A stretch of 64,000 nucleotides of DNA from CAG-217 sp963638105 (GTDB lineage: Bacteria; Bacillota; Clostridia; Oscillospirales; Acutalibacteraceae), in the NCBI GenBank assembly GCA_963638105.1, contig CAVHPP010000009.1, forward strand, positions 1 through 64,000, given 5' to 3'. Both the position numbers and the translations under genes were made by a program. Numbering within the stretch: the stretch's first letter is position 1; the number at the start of each line of letters is the position of its first letter. Shown one piece after another: positions 24,154-33,157 of the stretch. A model generated the notes under the pieces. That model ran no database searches and was not told the origin of the DNA. It saw only the letters and a list, made by a program, of their open reading frames with translations.

Positions 24154-24171
24154 GCCGGGATAGTGTAAAAT
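24143..24171 (+). promoter_or_regulatory. Promoter of the ABC-F gene
   Basis: TTCACT at 24143-24148 and TAAAAT at 24166-24171 with 17-base spacing. An ATG at 24172 directly follows the -10, so it would be outside the transcript; this supports the downstream GTG start. Confidence 0.45.
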
Positions 24172-24210
24172 ATGGGCAAATCTATTTTACAAACTGGGAG
24201 GTGGGCGCCT

Positions 24211-26115
24211 GTGGCCGTTTTAGATGTACAAAACTTAACCTTGTCTTTTGGGGAGCGCACACTGTTTGCCGGTGTGTCTTTCTCCATCAAAGAGCGGGAG
24301 AAAGTGGGCTTTGTTGGCGCCAACGGCGTGGGTAAGACCTCGCTGTTTAAGGTGATCTGCGGCGACTACACGCCGGACAGCGGCGGCGCCTTTCTCTCTA
24401 AAAATTGTAAGCTGGGCTATATGGAGCAGCACACCTGCTCCGCCGGCAATACTGTGTGGAACGAACTGGTCAGCGTGTTTGCGCCGTTAATGGAACTGGA
24501 GCGCCAACTGGAGGAAGTGGGCGCGCGCCTGCGCAGCGGGCAAGGGGACACAGCGGCGGATATTGCCCTGCAAGACCGTTTGACAGAGCAGTTCCAGCGG
24601 GAGGGCGGCCTGACTTATAAATCCATGACCCGCTCGGCGCTGCTGGGGCTGGGCTTTACGGAAATGCAGTTTGATATGTCCACGGACAAGCTGTCCGGCG
24701 GACAGAAGTCTAAGTTGATTTTGGCAAAGCTGCTGCTGTCCAAGGCAGACTTTTTGCTGCTGGACGAACCTACCAACCACCTGGATATTCACGCGGTGGA
24801 GTGGTTGGAGAGCTTTCTTTCCGATTTTAAGGGCGCCTGCCTGATTGTGTCCCACGATCGCTATTTCCTGGATCGTATTACGGACAAAACCATTGAACTG
24901 GAAAATCAGAAGATCCGCTGCTTTAGCGGCAACTACTCTGTTTTTTTGCAAAAAAAGGCGGCGGAGCAAAAGGCCATTGCCGAGAAGTACGACAATGATA
25001 TGAAGGAGATCGCCCGCCTGGAGGGCATTATTGCCCAGCAACGGCAGTGGAATCGGGAGAAGAATATTAAAACGGCCGAGAGCAAGGAAAAGGTGATCCA
25101 GCGTATTCGTGACCAATTGGTCGTGCCGGACGCCAAGTTGCAGAAAATCCGCTTTGACTTTACCCCCAAGTGCGTTAGCGGTGAGGATGTGCTCAGCTGC
25201 GACGGTTTGTCTAAGTCCTTTGATGGCAAAGCGCTGTTCCGTGATGTGTCCTTTGATATTAAGCGGCAGGAGCGGGTGTTCCTGCTGGGGGATAACGGCT
25301 GCGGTAAGACCACGCTGCTTAAAATTCTCACCGGCGAATACCCTCGCCAGGACGGCACTTTTCGCTTTGGAAGCAACTTACTCACCGGCTACTTTGACCA
25401 GGTGCAGGCCAAGCTGGACCTGACTAAAACGGTGATCGGCGAGGTGTGGGATACCTTTCCCCAAATGACAGAGACCCGGGTGCGCAATGCGTTGGCGGCG
25501 TTTCTGTTTAAGGGAGAAGAGGTGTATCGGCCTTTGTCCGTGTGTTCCGGCGGTGAGCGTGCTCGTGTGGCACTGCTAAAGTTGATGCTGGGCGGCTATA
25601 ACTTCCTGCTGCTGGACGAGCCCACCAACCACTTGGACGCAGCCTCACGGGAAGAACTGGAAAATACGCTGCTTCATTATGACGGCACCATGCTCATTGT
25701 GTCCCACGACCGATATTTTATCAATAAGCTGGCTACCCGGGTGCTGGAGCTGACGCCCACCGGGGTACAAAGCTATACCGGCAATTACGACGACTATATG
25801 GCCCATCGTGCGGTCACACAGCAAGGGACAGCTGCCGTTAAAGAAAAACCAAAGACCAATTCTTATAAAGAGCAAAAGGAGCGGGCCTCCCGTCTGCGCA
25901 AGCTGCGCACCGCCGTTACCCGACTGGAAGCGGAGATTGAGGAAACGGAGACGGAAATCGAGGAACTGCAAGCGCAGCTGTCTGCCGGTGCGGACTACCA
26001 AGCGCTGATGGACCTAACTGCTAAGCTGGACGCAGCCACCGCCCGCAGAGACGATCTGTACGCCCGGTGGGAGAATGCAAGCGAGGAACTGTCCGCCGGT
26101 GAGGAAGAAGTATGA
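24211..26115 (+). CDS. ABC-F family ATPase
   Basis: A 634-residue soluble protein with two ABC ATPase domains and no membrane segments, the ABC-F architecture of translation factors acting at the ribosomal E site. First domain: Walker A GANGVGKTS, signature LSGGQKSKL, Walker B LLLDEPTNHLD; second: GDNGCGKTT, CSGGERARV, LLLDEPTNHLD. Between them is the P-site tRNA interaction linker (KKAAEQKAIAEKYDNDMKEI onward), and a C-terminal coiled coil rich in Glu ends the protein. GTG 24211 with GGGAGG upstream is preferred. Antibiotic resistance versus general translation roles cannot be told apart. Coupled to the next gene (ATGA). Confidence 0.9.
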   Translation: MAVLDVQNLTLSFGERTLFAGVSFSIKEREKVGFVGANGVGKTSLFKVICGDYTPDSGGAFLSKNCKLGYMEQHTCSAGNTVWNELVSVFAPLMELERQLEEVGARLRSGQGDTAADIALQDRLTEQFQREGGLTYKSMTRSALLGLGFTEMQFDMSTDKLSGGQKSKLILAKLLLSKADFLLLDEPTNHLDIHAVEWLESFLSDFKGACLIVSHDRYFLDRITDKTIELENQKIRCFSGNYSVFLQKKAAEQKAIAEKYDNDMKEIARLEGIIAQQRQWNREKNIKTAESKEKVIQRIRDQLVVPDAKLQKIRFDFTPKCVSGEDVLSCDGLSKSFDGKALFRDVSFDIKRQERVFLLGDNGCGKTTLLKILTGEYPRQDGTFRFGSNLLTGYFDQVQAKLDLTKTVIGEVWDTFPQMTETRVRNALAAFLFKGEEVYRPLSVCSGGERARVALLKLMLGGYNFLLLDEPTNHLDAASREELENTLLHYDGTMLIVSHDRYFINKLATRVLELTPTGVQSYTGNYDDYMAHRAVTQQGTAAVKEKPKTNSYKEQKERASRLRKLRTAVTRLEAEIEETETEIEELQAQLSAGADYQALMDLTAKLDAATARRDDLYARWENASEELSAGEEEV

Positions 26116-27344
26116 GTGAACCAAAAATTGTCATCGGCGCCGGTGCTGCCGGGCTGACCGCCGCGGCTGTGTGTGCCGAGGGGGGCAGCCGTGTGCTGCT
26201 GATTGAAAAAATGGAGCGTCCCGGGCGCAAACTGCGCATTACCGGCAAAGGGCGCTGCAATGTGACCAATGCGACCTTTGACCTGCAAGGGCTGTTGGAG
26301 CACATTCCTACCAATCCGCGGTTTTTGTATTCCGCCTTTTCTCATTTTATGCCCTATGATACCATCGCTTTGATAGAGGATTTGGGCGTGCCTACTAAGA
26401 TTGAGCGGGGGGAGCGGGTATTTCCGGTATCGGATAACGCAACGGATATTGTGGACGCCTTGGTGCGCCGTGCCAAAAAAGCCGGTGTGCAGTTCCTGCA
26501 AGGCACGGTGGAGCGGCTGGAATTGACCGAGGACGGTCGGCGGGTACAGGCGGTGCACCTGACCGACGGCCGCCGCTTGACCTGCGACAGCGTGGCGGTT
26601 TGTACCGGCGGGTGCAGCTATCCGGCCACCGGCTCTACCGGCGACGGCTATACCTTTGCTCGTCAGTGCGGCCACACCATTGTGCCCATTCGCCCGGCGT
26701 TGGTGCCTTTGGTGTGTGATAATAATTTTATCCCGGAGCTGCAAGGGCTGAGCCTGCGGAATATTGAAATTCGGGTGACCCAAGGAAACAAGGAAGTCTA
26801 TACGGATTTCGGCGAAATGCTGTTTACCCACTATGGGGTTAGCGGACCGGTGGTGCTCTCTGCCTCCAGCCATTTGACACAGCCGGAGCGGGGGGTGTAT
26901 AATCTGCATATCGACTTAAAGCCCGCGCTGGCCTTTGATGTACTGGATCGGCGGGTGCAGCGGGACTTTTCCGCGTTGCAAAATAAAGATTTGATCAACG
27001 CCTTGGGTGGGCTGCTGCCCCGGAAGCTGATTCCGGTATTTGTACGCCGCAGCGGGCTGGAACCGGGCAAGAAGGTCAATCAGATCAGTCGGGAGGAGCG
27101 CCACGCGTTGGTACGGCTGATGAAGGACTTTGCCGTGCATATCACCGGCTTTCGCCCGGTGGAGGAGGCCATTGTTACCGCCGGGGGCGTAGATGTGCGC
27201 CAGGTGTTGCCAAAGACTATGGGCTCCAAGTTGGTGGAAAATTTGTACTTTGCCGGTGAGGTGCTGGATGTGGACGGCTACACCGGCGGGTTTAATTTGC
27301 AGATCGCCTTTTCCACCGGCACTTTGTGCGGCCAAAACCTGTAA
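26112..27344 (+). CDS. HI0933/BaiN-family FAD-dependent oxidoreductase
   Basis: A 410-residue flavoprotein: IVIGAGAAGLTAAAVCAEGG is the FAD-binding Rossmann motif and RKLRITGKGRCNVTNA the family-defining block. VCTGGCSYPATGSTGDGY and the C-terminal TAGGVDVRQVLPKTM with GEVLDVDGYTGGFNLQIAFSTG complete the fold. Members are widespread in Bacillota and annotated as aminoacetone oxidase-like or BaiN; the physiological substrate is generally unknown. It overlaps the ABC-F gene and precedes cmk by 21 bases. Confidence 0.88.
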   Translation: MSEPKIVIGAGAAGLTAAAVCAEGGSRVLLIEKMERPGRKLRITGKGRCNVTNATFDLQGLLEHIPTNPRFLYSAFSHFMPYDTIALIEDLGVPTKIERGERVFPVSDNATDIVDALVRRAKKAGVQFLQGTVERLELTEDGRRVQAVHLTDGRRLTCDSVAVCTGGCSYPATGSTGDGYTFARQCGHTIVPIRPALVPLVCDNNFIPELQGLSLRNIEIRVTQGNKEVYTDFGEMLFTHYGVSGPVVLSASSHLTQPERGVYNLHIDLKPALAFDVLDRRVQRDFSALQNKDLINALGGLLPRKLIPVFVRRSGLEPGKKVNQISREERHALVRLMKDFAVHITGFRPVEEAIVTAGGVDVRQVLPKTMGSKLVENLYFAGEVLDVDGYTGGFNLQIAFSTGTLCGQNL

Positions 27345-27365
27345 TTCTAAAAGGGGGATTTTTTT

Positions 27366-28031
27366 ATGATGATCAATGTTGCCATTGACGGACCTGCCGG
27401 CGCAGGCAAGTCCACCATCGCCAAGGCGGCAGCCAAGGCGCTGGGCTATATTTATGTGGACACCGGTGCGCTGTATCGCACGGTGGCGCTGGGCGCGGTG
27501 CGCGCCGGCGTCTTAGAATCGGACGACGGCATTGCTGCGTTGCTGCCAAATTTGCAGGTGGAATTGAAGTTTGTGGACGGCAGCCAGCATGTATACCTGA
27601 ACGGAGAAGATGTGTCCGATCTGATTCGCACGCCGGAGATTAGTATGGGCGCGTCCAAGGTCAGCGCCGTGCCTGCGGTGCGGGCGTTCCTGTTAGACTT
27701 GCAGCGAGATTTAGCGAAGAAAAACAATGTAATTATGGATGGTCGGGATATTGCCACCGTGGTGTTGCCCAATGCCCAGGTAAAGATCTTTTTGTCCGCT
27801 ACGCCGGAGTGCCGCGCTCGTCGCCGGTACAAGGAACTGGTGGAAAAGGGACAGACGGTGACCTATGAAGATGTGCTGGCGGATGTGAACCGCCGGGACT
27901 ACCAGGACAGCCACCGGGAGATCGCCCCGCTGAAACCCTCTGCCGACAGCATTATGGCGGATACCTCAGAGCTGGACTTGCAGCAGTCCACCGACCTCAT
28001 CATCAATATCATTCGGGAGCATACAAAATGA
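27366..28031 (+). CDS. cmk: Cytidylate kinase
   Basis: Phosphorylates CMP and dCMP. The 221-residue protein opens with VAIDGPAGAGKSTIAKA (P-loop) and YVDTGALYR, followed by MDGRDIATVVLPNAQVKIFLSATPE with the RD nucleotide-binding pair, and RRYKELVEKGQ of the lid. AAAAGGGGG lies upstream of the ATG. The order cmk-plsC-ispH/rpsA is a standard clostridial arrangement. The stop overlaps plsC (ATGA). Confidence 0.95.
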   Translation: MMINVAIDGPAGAGKSTIAKAAAKALGYIYVDTGALYRTVALGAVRAGVLESDDGIAALLPNLQVELKFVDGSQHVYLNGEDVSDLIRTPEISMGASKVSAVPAVRAFLLDLQRDLAKKNNVIMDGRDIATVVLPNAQVKIFLSATPECRARRRYKELVEKGQTVTYEDVLADVNRRDYQDSHREIAPLKPSADSIMADTSELDLQQSTDLIINIIREHTK

Positions 28032-28684
28032 AAGAATTTGACTACACCCAGGTAAAACATTACAAAACCTACGGCTTCATCAAGACCGTATTCCGCCCGC
28101 TGGTGAAGCTGGTGTACAAAATGCGCTTTAAGGGGCTGGAGAACATTCCCAAGGGTCGCACCAATTATATTGTGGCCATCAATCACACCTGCGCGGTTGA
28201 CCCGGTGTTTGTGGCGTTACCTAAGGAGGTGCCGCCTCTGCATTTTATGGCCAAGGCGGAACTGTTTAAAAATCCCATTGCCGCTTGGTTTATGACACGG
28301 ATGTACGCCTTCCCGGTGCGCCGGGGTAAGGGCGATACCTCTGCTATTGACTACGGCGTGAAAATCATAGAGGAAAATCATGTGATGGCCATTTGTCCGG
28401 AGGGTCGCCGCATTAAGGATAAGGACGGTGTGCCCCAAAAGGCCAAGGCCGGTGTGGCGGTGATCGCCAAGGCCACAGGCGCCGATGTGCTACCGGTGGC
28501 CATTTGCTGCGACGGCAAAATCAAAGCGGGCAAGCAGGTGACCGTGCGCTACGGTAAGCTGCTGACCCAGGCAGACCTGGGGCTGGATCGAGAAGAACTG
28601 GGTCCCCACGATATTAAGGACGCTGCCGGTAAGGTGATGGACGCCATTACCGCCCTGTGGGAGGACGAGAGAGCGTGCAAATAA
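28028..28684 (+). CDS. plsC: 1-acyl-sn-glycerol-3-phosphate acyltransferase
   Basis: Second acyltransferase of phosphatidic acid synthesis. The 218-residue product has the catalytic HX4D box in VAINHTCAVDPVF near residue 57, block II FPVRRGKGDTSAI, the EGRR glycerol-phosphate site in ICPEGRRIKDKDG, and block IV DVLPVAICCDGK. One amphipathic N-terminal part likely binds the membrane face. The 3' end overlaps the ispH-rpsA start by 10 bases. Confidence 0.92.
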   Translation: MKEFDYTQVKHYKTYGFIKTVFRPLVKLVYKMRFKGLENIPKGRTNYIVAINHTCAVDPVFVALPKEVPPLHFMAKAELFKNPIAAWFMTRMYAFPVRRGKGDTSAIDYGVKIIEENHVMAICPEGRRIKDKDGVPQKAKAGVAVIAKATGADVLPVAICCDGKIKAGKQVTVRYGKLLTQADLGLDREELGPHDIKDAAGKVMDAITALWEDERACK

Positions 28685-30723
28685 GACTGGCAAAGACCGC
28701 CGGCTTTTGCTTTGGCGTCAACCGGGCGGTGGAACTGTTGTATGACAAAGTGGAGGCAGGGGAGCGTGTGTGCACCCTTGGCCCCATTATTCATAATGCC
28801 CAGCTGGTGGGTGATCTGGCGAACCGAGGGGTCAAGATTATTGATCGGGTAGAGGACTGCCCGCCCGGGTATCAGATTGTGGTACGCACCCATGGGGTGG
28901 ACAAGTGTGTGGTGGAGGAAATGGAGACACGCCATTTGCCCTTTACGGACGCTACATGCCCCTTCGTTTTGAAGATTCATCGTATTGTGGGCAGTCAGTC
29001 CCCGGACACCACGGTGCTCATTGCCGGAGACGCGGATCACCCGGAAGTGGTAGGTATTCGATCTTATTGCCCCGGCGCCAGCTATGTGTTTAAAAACGCC
29101 GAGGAATTGCAGGAGATCCTAAAAAGTGGAGCAATTTCACCAAGCGACCCGATGATTTGCGTTTCTCAGACCACATTTAGCCTAAAAGAATGGAAAAAGT
29201 CTGAGAAAATTCTTAAAAAGGTATGTACAAATACCAAAATTTATAGTACAATATGCAATGCTACTTCTGAAAGACAGGAAGAAGCGGCGGCTCTGTCCAG
29301 GGAGTGCGACGCGATGCTTGTGATCGGAGGTCGCCATTCATCAAACACCTGTAAGCTGCGAGATGTGTGTGCTGCGAACGCGCCTACCTTTCTGATTGAA
29401 ACGGCGGCGGAGTTGCGCGACCTGCATCTTAGTGCCTATACGGTGGTTGGTGTTACAGCCGGGGCGTCTACGCCGTCGGCAATCATCAAGGAGGTACTCA
29501 AAACCATGTCCGAAGAAATTAAAGAAAAGGAAGTTGAAACAACTTCAGCCGCTACTGAAGAAGTTGTGGAGACAGCAGATGCGAATCAGGCCGCTGAGGC
29601 TGCTGTCAACACATCTGCTGATGGTGAGGCATCCTCATTCGCAGAAATGCTGGAAGAATCCTTTAGCGAAGATGATAACAGCAAGGTCGTAAAGGGCACT
29701 GTTGTAAACATCACACCCACCGAGGTATTCGTTGATGTAACCGGCAGAAAGCAGACCGGTGTGATCGCACTGGCTGATCTTTCCGCAGAGCCGGTGGATA
29801 AAGCAGAGGATGTTGTCAAAATCGGCGATGTACTGGACCTCGTCATCATGAAAACATCCGATGAAGAGGGCGTTCTGAAGCTTTCCAAGAAGCTGGTGGA
29901 CGCATTCAAAGGCTGGGACGAAATCGTTGCAGCGCATGAGAACGACGAAGTGCTGGAAGGCACCGTTGTTGCTATCGTAAAGGGCGGCGTTCTGGTAACC
30001 GCCAAGGGCACCCGCGTGTTTGTGCCCGCTTCTCTTACCGGCGTACCCCGCGGTCAGGAGCTGGATGTGCTCAAGGGCACAACCGTTCGCTTCAAGGTCA
30101 TTGACCTGAACCCGGCTCGCCGTCGTGCCGTTGGCTCCATTAAGGTGGTAGCCAATGAGGAGAAGAAAGCTCAGCAGGAAGCTTTGTGGGCTACCCTGTC
30201 CGAGGGTCAGAAGTTGACCGGTACCGTGAAGTCCCTGACCAGCTACGGCGCGTTCGTAGACATCGGCGGCATTGACGGTATGATCCATATCAGCGAGCTG
30301 AGCTGGAACCGCATTAAGCACCCCAGCGAGGTTGTTAAGGTTGGCGACACCGTAGAGGTGACCATCAAGAAGCTGGATGACGAGAACAAGAAGATCTCTC
30401 TTGGCTTCAAGAAGCTGGAGGACAACCCGTGGGAGATCCTGAAGCGCGATTATCCTGTGGGCACCGTTGTGGATGCTAAGATCGTTGGCCTGGCTGCCTT
30501 TGGTGCCTTTGCCAATGTGATCCCCGGTATTGACGGTCTGATCCATATCAGCCAGATCAGCTGGGATCGTGTAAAGACCCCCGGCGATGTGCTGAAGGTG
30601 GGCGATGAAGTGAAGTGCGAGATCACGGACATTGACTTTGACAAGAAGCGTGTCAGCCTGTCCATGAAGACTTTGCTGCCCAAGCCGGAAGAGGGCATTC
30701 CCGCTCTGTCCGACCAGGACTAA
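28675..30723 (+). CDS. ispH-rpsA: IspH (HMBPP reductase) fused to ribosomal protein S1
   Basis: A 682-residue fusion. Residues 1-280 are 4-hydroxy-3-methylbut-2-enyl diphosphate reductase, last step of the MEP isoprenoid pathway, with the three cluster cysteines C12 (AGFCFG), C95 (DATCPF) and C194 (TICNAT) and H40/H73. An acidic Glu-rich linker (about 280-325) joins four S1 RNA-binding repeats starting near VVKGTVVNI, VLEGTVVAI, KLTGTVKSLTSYGAFVD and VVDAKIVGLAAFGAF. The fusion is known in clostridia. GTG 28675 has GGGAGGA nine bases upstream; a start at 28657 is in frame but without a site. The IspH part contains an AT-rich dip around 29125-29280. Confidence 0.92.
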   Translation: MQIRLAKTAGFCFGVNRAVELLYDKVEAGERVCTLGPIIHNAQLVGDLANRGVKIIDRVEDCPPGYQIVVRTHGVDKCVVEEMETRHLPFTDATCPFVLKIHRIVGSQSPDTTVLIAGDADHPEVVGIRSYCPGASYVFKNAEELQEILKSGAISPSDPMICVSQTTFSLKEWKKSEKILKKVCTNTKIYSTICNATSERQEEAAALSRECDAMLVIGGRHSSNTCKLRDVCAANAPTFLIETAAELRDLHLSAYTVVGVTAGASTPSAIIKEVLKTMSEEIKEKEVETTSAATEEVVETADANQAAEAAVNTSADGEASSFAEMLEESFSEDDNSKVVKGTVVNITPTEVFVDVTGRKQTGVIALADLSAEPVDKAEDVVKIGDVLDLVIMKTSDEEGVLKLSKKLVDAFKGWDEIVAAHENDEVLEGTVVAIVKGGVLVTAKGTRVFVPASLTGVPRGQELDVLKGTTVRFKVIDLNPARRRAVGSIKVVANEEKKAQQEALWATLSEGQKLTGTVKSLTSYGAFVDIGGIDGMIHISELSWNRIKHPSEVVKVGDTVEVTIKKLDDENKKISLGFKKLEDNPWEILKRDYPVGTVVDAKIVGLAAFGAFANVIPGIDGLIHISQISWDRVKTPGDVLKVGDEVKCEITDIDFDKKRVSLSMKTLLPKPEEGIPALSDQD

Positions 30724-30735
30724 TTGATTAAAAAA

Positions 30736-30768
30736 AGATCCCGCTTGCGGTTGCAGGCGGGATTTTTT
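30736..30768 (+). terminator. Terminator after ispH-rpsA
   Basis: ATCCCGC (30738-30744) with GCGGGAT near 30757-30762, followed by TTTTTT; preceded by an A-run. It ends the abcF-cmk-plsC-ispH/rpsA unit. Confidence 0.75.
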
Positions 30769-30782
30769 GTGCTTGTATTTAT

Positions 30783-30814
30783 AAAAAAGAGCCGCTGATG
30801 TCAGCGGCTCTTTT
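30783..30814 (-). terminator. Terminator of the DUF4364 gene
   Basis: AAAAGAGCCGCTGA (30785-30798) and TCAGCGGCTCTTTT (30801-30814) form a 14-base perfect stem with a TG loop; on the minus strand it continues into a T-run. It directly follows the minus-strand gene. Confidence 0.8.
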
Positions 30815-30818
30815 AGGC

Positions 30819-31424
30819 TCAGTCAATGGGTGGGTCCTGTTCCTCGCTAAATAGTGTGTTAATTACCGCTTCATAGACGCGCACCGGATTGGCCTGGAAT
30901 TTCTCTTTAACTGCCTGGGCCTGTGCCTTGGTGGGCATATAGAGCTTGAGCGCCATAAAGTCCCGGTCAATATCGCTTACATGCAGTGTCACCTGGAAGG
31001 CATTGCCGTCCGGCTCAATATCCACTCGATTCTCACGCTGATATGTCTCCTTGGCCAGCGCCCGTTGGCAACAGGCAATGCTCTTTTCCCGCATGGTCAG
31101 CGGCAGGTCGTTCTCAATCAGTTCCACCGCCGCTTTGCACTGGGGCGTAGCGTACAACCGATCGTCTTTTTCTACGATTTGACCGGCGGCTTTCAGCCGG
31201 TCAATGGAGTCGCAAATCTCAAAATAATTGGCAATGCAACCGGCAGTCAGCGCGTCGGTAATATTCTTAATGCTCAGGGGCTTTTCAATATTGGCAAGAA
31301 TATAGCACACCATAGCAGAAATAGAGCTTTTTGCGCGCAGGCCGCCGTCCTCAATGCCTGCCGTAAAGGCGTCGAATTGCAGCCCGGGATTGTAAGCGCC
31401 GTCTTTTGGATTTAGATTTTGCAT
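30819..31424 (-). CDS. DUF4364 family protein (predicted winged-helix regulator)
   Basis: A 201-residue protein. SISAMVCYILANIEKPLSI and CIANYFEICDSIDRLKAAGQIVEKDDRLYATPQC look like the winged helix-turn-helix part of DUF4364, followed by a C-terminal alpha/beta region. No operon partner on its strand; it has its own promoter and terminator. The divergent neighbour is a DUF1858 gene about 160 bases away, so the two may be co-regulated. ATG 31424 follows AGGTGA; an ATG 21 bases upstream is possible. DNA binding is inferred from the fold-like pattern, not shown. Confidence 0.72.
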   Translation of the reverse strand: MQNLNPKDGAYNPGLQFDAFTAGIEDGGLRAKSSISAMVCYILANIEKPLSIKNITDALTAGCIANYFEICDSIDRLKAAGQIVEKDDRLYATPQCKAAVELIENDLPLTMREKSIACCQRALAKETYQRENRVDIEPDGNAFQVTLHVSDIDRDFMALKLYMPTKAQAQAVKEKFQANPVRVYEAVINTLFSEEQDPPID

Positions 31425-31476
31425 AAAATCACCTGATTTATCCATAGAAATAAGGCCATAACTTGGACCGGTGACT

Positions 31477-31505
31477 ATTTTACCACAATCGGCTTGAACT
31501 TGCAA
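31477..31505 (-). promoter_or_regulatory. Promoter of the DUF4364 gene
   Basis: On the minus strand TTGCAA (31505-31500) and TAAAAT (31482-31477) are 17 bases apart, 53 bases ahead of the start codon. Confidence 0.55.
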
Positions 31506-31510
31506 TTCAT

Positions 31511-31539
31511 TTGTGCTATTATGTCAAAGTAGGTTATAC
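31511..31539 (+). promoter_or_regulatory. Promoter of the DUF1858-trmK unit
   Basis: TTGTGC at 31511-31516 and TTATAC at 31534-31539 with 17 bases between; TATACT one base further is an alternative -10. Back-to-back with the DUF4364 promoter. Confidence 0.45.
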
Positions 31540-31582
31540 TATATATTGTATAACGGATTTAATCGTACCGGAGGACAACAAA

Positions 31583-31783
31583 ATGACGGAAATTACAAAA
31601 GATACAGTGATCGGCGATATTTTAGACATTTGCCCGGACGCAGCCCCTTACTTTTTGCAGATGGGTATGCACTGCCTGGGTTGCCCCGCCTCTCGGGGTG
31701 AGACGGTGGAGCAGGCTTGCGCTGTGCACGGCGTAGATACGGACGATCTGCTGGAGCAGATCAACGCTCTGATCCAAAAATGA
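31583..31783 (+). CDS. DUF1858 domain protein
   Basis: A 66-residue protein: DTVIGDILDICPDAAPYFLQMGMHCLGCPASRGETVEQA is the DUF1858 pattern, with the conserved CxxC of CLGCPAS, also seen at the ends of hybrid-cluster and sulfur-related proteins. Possible redox or sulfur binding is inference. GGAGG at 31570-31574 fixes the ATG at 31583. The stop overlaps trmK (ATGA). Confidence 0.82.
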   Translation: MTEITKDTVIGDILDICPDAAPYFLQMGMHCLGCPASRGETVEQACAVHGVDTDDLLEQINALIQK

Positions 31784-32412
31784 TCCATTTGACCCCGCGA
31801 TTGCAGGCTGTGGCGGACCTGGTGCCGCCGGATTGCGCGGTGGCGGATATTGGCTGCGACCACGGCTATGTGAGCGCCTATTTGGTGCAACAGGGGATTG
31901 CGTCCCGCGTGGTGGCTGCCGATGTGCGCCCGGGGCCGCTGGGTGCCTGCCGCCGATTGGTAGATGAACTGGGCTTGACCTTCCAAATTCAGACCCGCCT
32001 TTGCAGTGGACTGACGGATATTGCAGATGCCGAGTGCGATGCGGTAATTTTGGCAGGTATGGGCGGAGAGCTGATTGCTGAGATTTTGTCCGCCTGTCCG
32101 TATATACATAAAAAAACATTGATTTTGCAGCCCATGACCCACCCGGAGGTCGTGCGGCAATTTTTGTATACAAATGGCTTTGAAATTCGCTGCGCCCGGG
32201 TGGTGCAGGAGGGACGGCATCATTATTTGGTGCTGCTGGCTGTACCCGGCAGTGCGCCGGAGGACTATACCCCGGCGGATTTGTATTTGGGCGGGATCAC
32301 GGATTTTAGCGACAAGGCTTATTTTGAGCAGCTGATCCGCTACCTGCGCAATCGCCAAAAGGGCGGCGCAGATACGGCGGCTGTGATCCGCGCCATTGAG
32401 GAAAAATTATGA
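31780..32412 (+). CDS. trmK: tRNA (adenine(22)-N1)-methyltransferase TrmK
   Basis: Methylates A22 of tRNA. The 210-residue protein begins MIHLTPRLQAVADLVP, then the SAM motif ADIGCDHGYVSAYLV and LAGMGGELIAEIL and LQPMTHPEVVRQFLY, all characteristic of TrmK (YqfN). It is paired with the nif3-like gene as in B. subtilis (yqfN-yqfO). Starts by overlapping the DUF1858 stop and its own stop overlaps the next start. Confidence 0.92.
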   Translation: MIHLTPRLQAVADLVPPDCAVADIGCDHGYVSAYLVQQGIASRVVAADVRPGPLGACRRLVDELGLTFQIQTRLCSGLTDIADAECDAVILAGMGGELIAEILSACPYIHKKTLILQPMTHPEVVRQFLYTNGFEIRCARVVQEGRHHYLVLLAVPGSAPEDYTPADLYLGGITDFSDKAYFEQLIRYLRNRQKGGADTAAVIRAIEEKL

Positions 32413-33155
32413 TGACTGTTGCAGATATTAACAACTGGATCAATACCGTTGCGCCTTATGACACCATGGAGGAGTGGGATAATTCCGGCTTCTTGGTGGG
32501 GGATATGCAGGTGCCTGTGCGCCGTTGCGTGTTGTCCCTGGACGCAACCCTGGCGGTGGTGGACTTTGCCGTGGGTATGGGGGCCGAGTTGATCCTGACC
32601 CATCATCCGCTGATCTTCCACGGGCTAAAGCAGGTCTATACCGGCACGCCGGTCAGCGAACTGGTGCAAAACGGCATTGCGCTCATCAGCGCCCACACCT
32701 GTTTTGACAAGGCGCCCGGCGGCATTGGCGACAGTATGGCCGCCCTGCTGGGACTGACGGACCTGACCCACAGCGACGACGGTTTTTTGACCGTTGGTCG
32801 TCTGCCCCAGGCGATGAGTGTGGACGATTTTGCCGCTATGGCCGGTGAAGTGCTGGAAAGCGACGGCTTGCGCTATACAGACACGGAGGCACTGATTGAG
32901 ACCGTTGCCGTTTGCGGCGGCGCCGGCGGTGAATTTTGGCGGCAGGCGCAACAGCTGGCAGACTGCTATCTTACCGGTGAGGTGCGTTACCATGATCTGC
33001 TGGAAGCGGCGGAGGCGCAGTACCCGGTACTGGCTGCCGGTCATTACGAGACCGAGTACGCCGCCTTTATGACCTTAAAAGAAAGACTGGAACAGGCGTT
33101 CCCGGATGTGGAATTTATTTGTGCACCGCAGAAGAACCCTGTGCTGACGGTGTAA
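32409..33155 (+). CDS. Nif3-like dinuclear metal centre protein
   Basis: A 248-residue member of the NIF3/YqfO family, forming hexamers with a dinuclear metal site. EEWDNSGFLVGDM, LTHHPLIFHGLK and SAHTCFDKAPGG carry the metal-binding His/Asp residues of the first half, and LTGEVRYHDLLEA plus GHYETEYAAF those of the second. It lacks the extra middle domain found in B. subtilis YqfO. Often annotated as GTP cyclohydrolase I type 2, but that activity is not established. Coupled to trmK; rqcH starts three bases after the stop. Confidence 0.9.
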   Translation: MMTVADINNWINTVAPYDTMEEWDNSGFLVGDMQVPVRRCVLSLDATLAVVDFAVGMGAELILTHHPLIFHGLKQVYTGTPVSELVQNGIALISAHTCFDKAPGGIGDSMAALLGLTDLTHSDDGFLTVGRLPQAMSVDDFAAMAGEVLESDGLRYTDTEALIETVAVCGGAGGEFWRQAQQLADCYLTGEVRYHDLLEAAEAQYPVLAAGHYETEYAAFMTLKERLEQAFPDVEFICAPQKNPVLTV

Positions 33156-33157
33156 AT

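Noticed and set aside
24172..24210. ATG start of the ABC-F gene at 24172
   Set aside because: It immediately follows the predicted -10 box and would not be inside the transcript; GTG 24211 has GGGAGG upstream and the family N-terminus.
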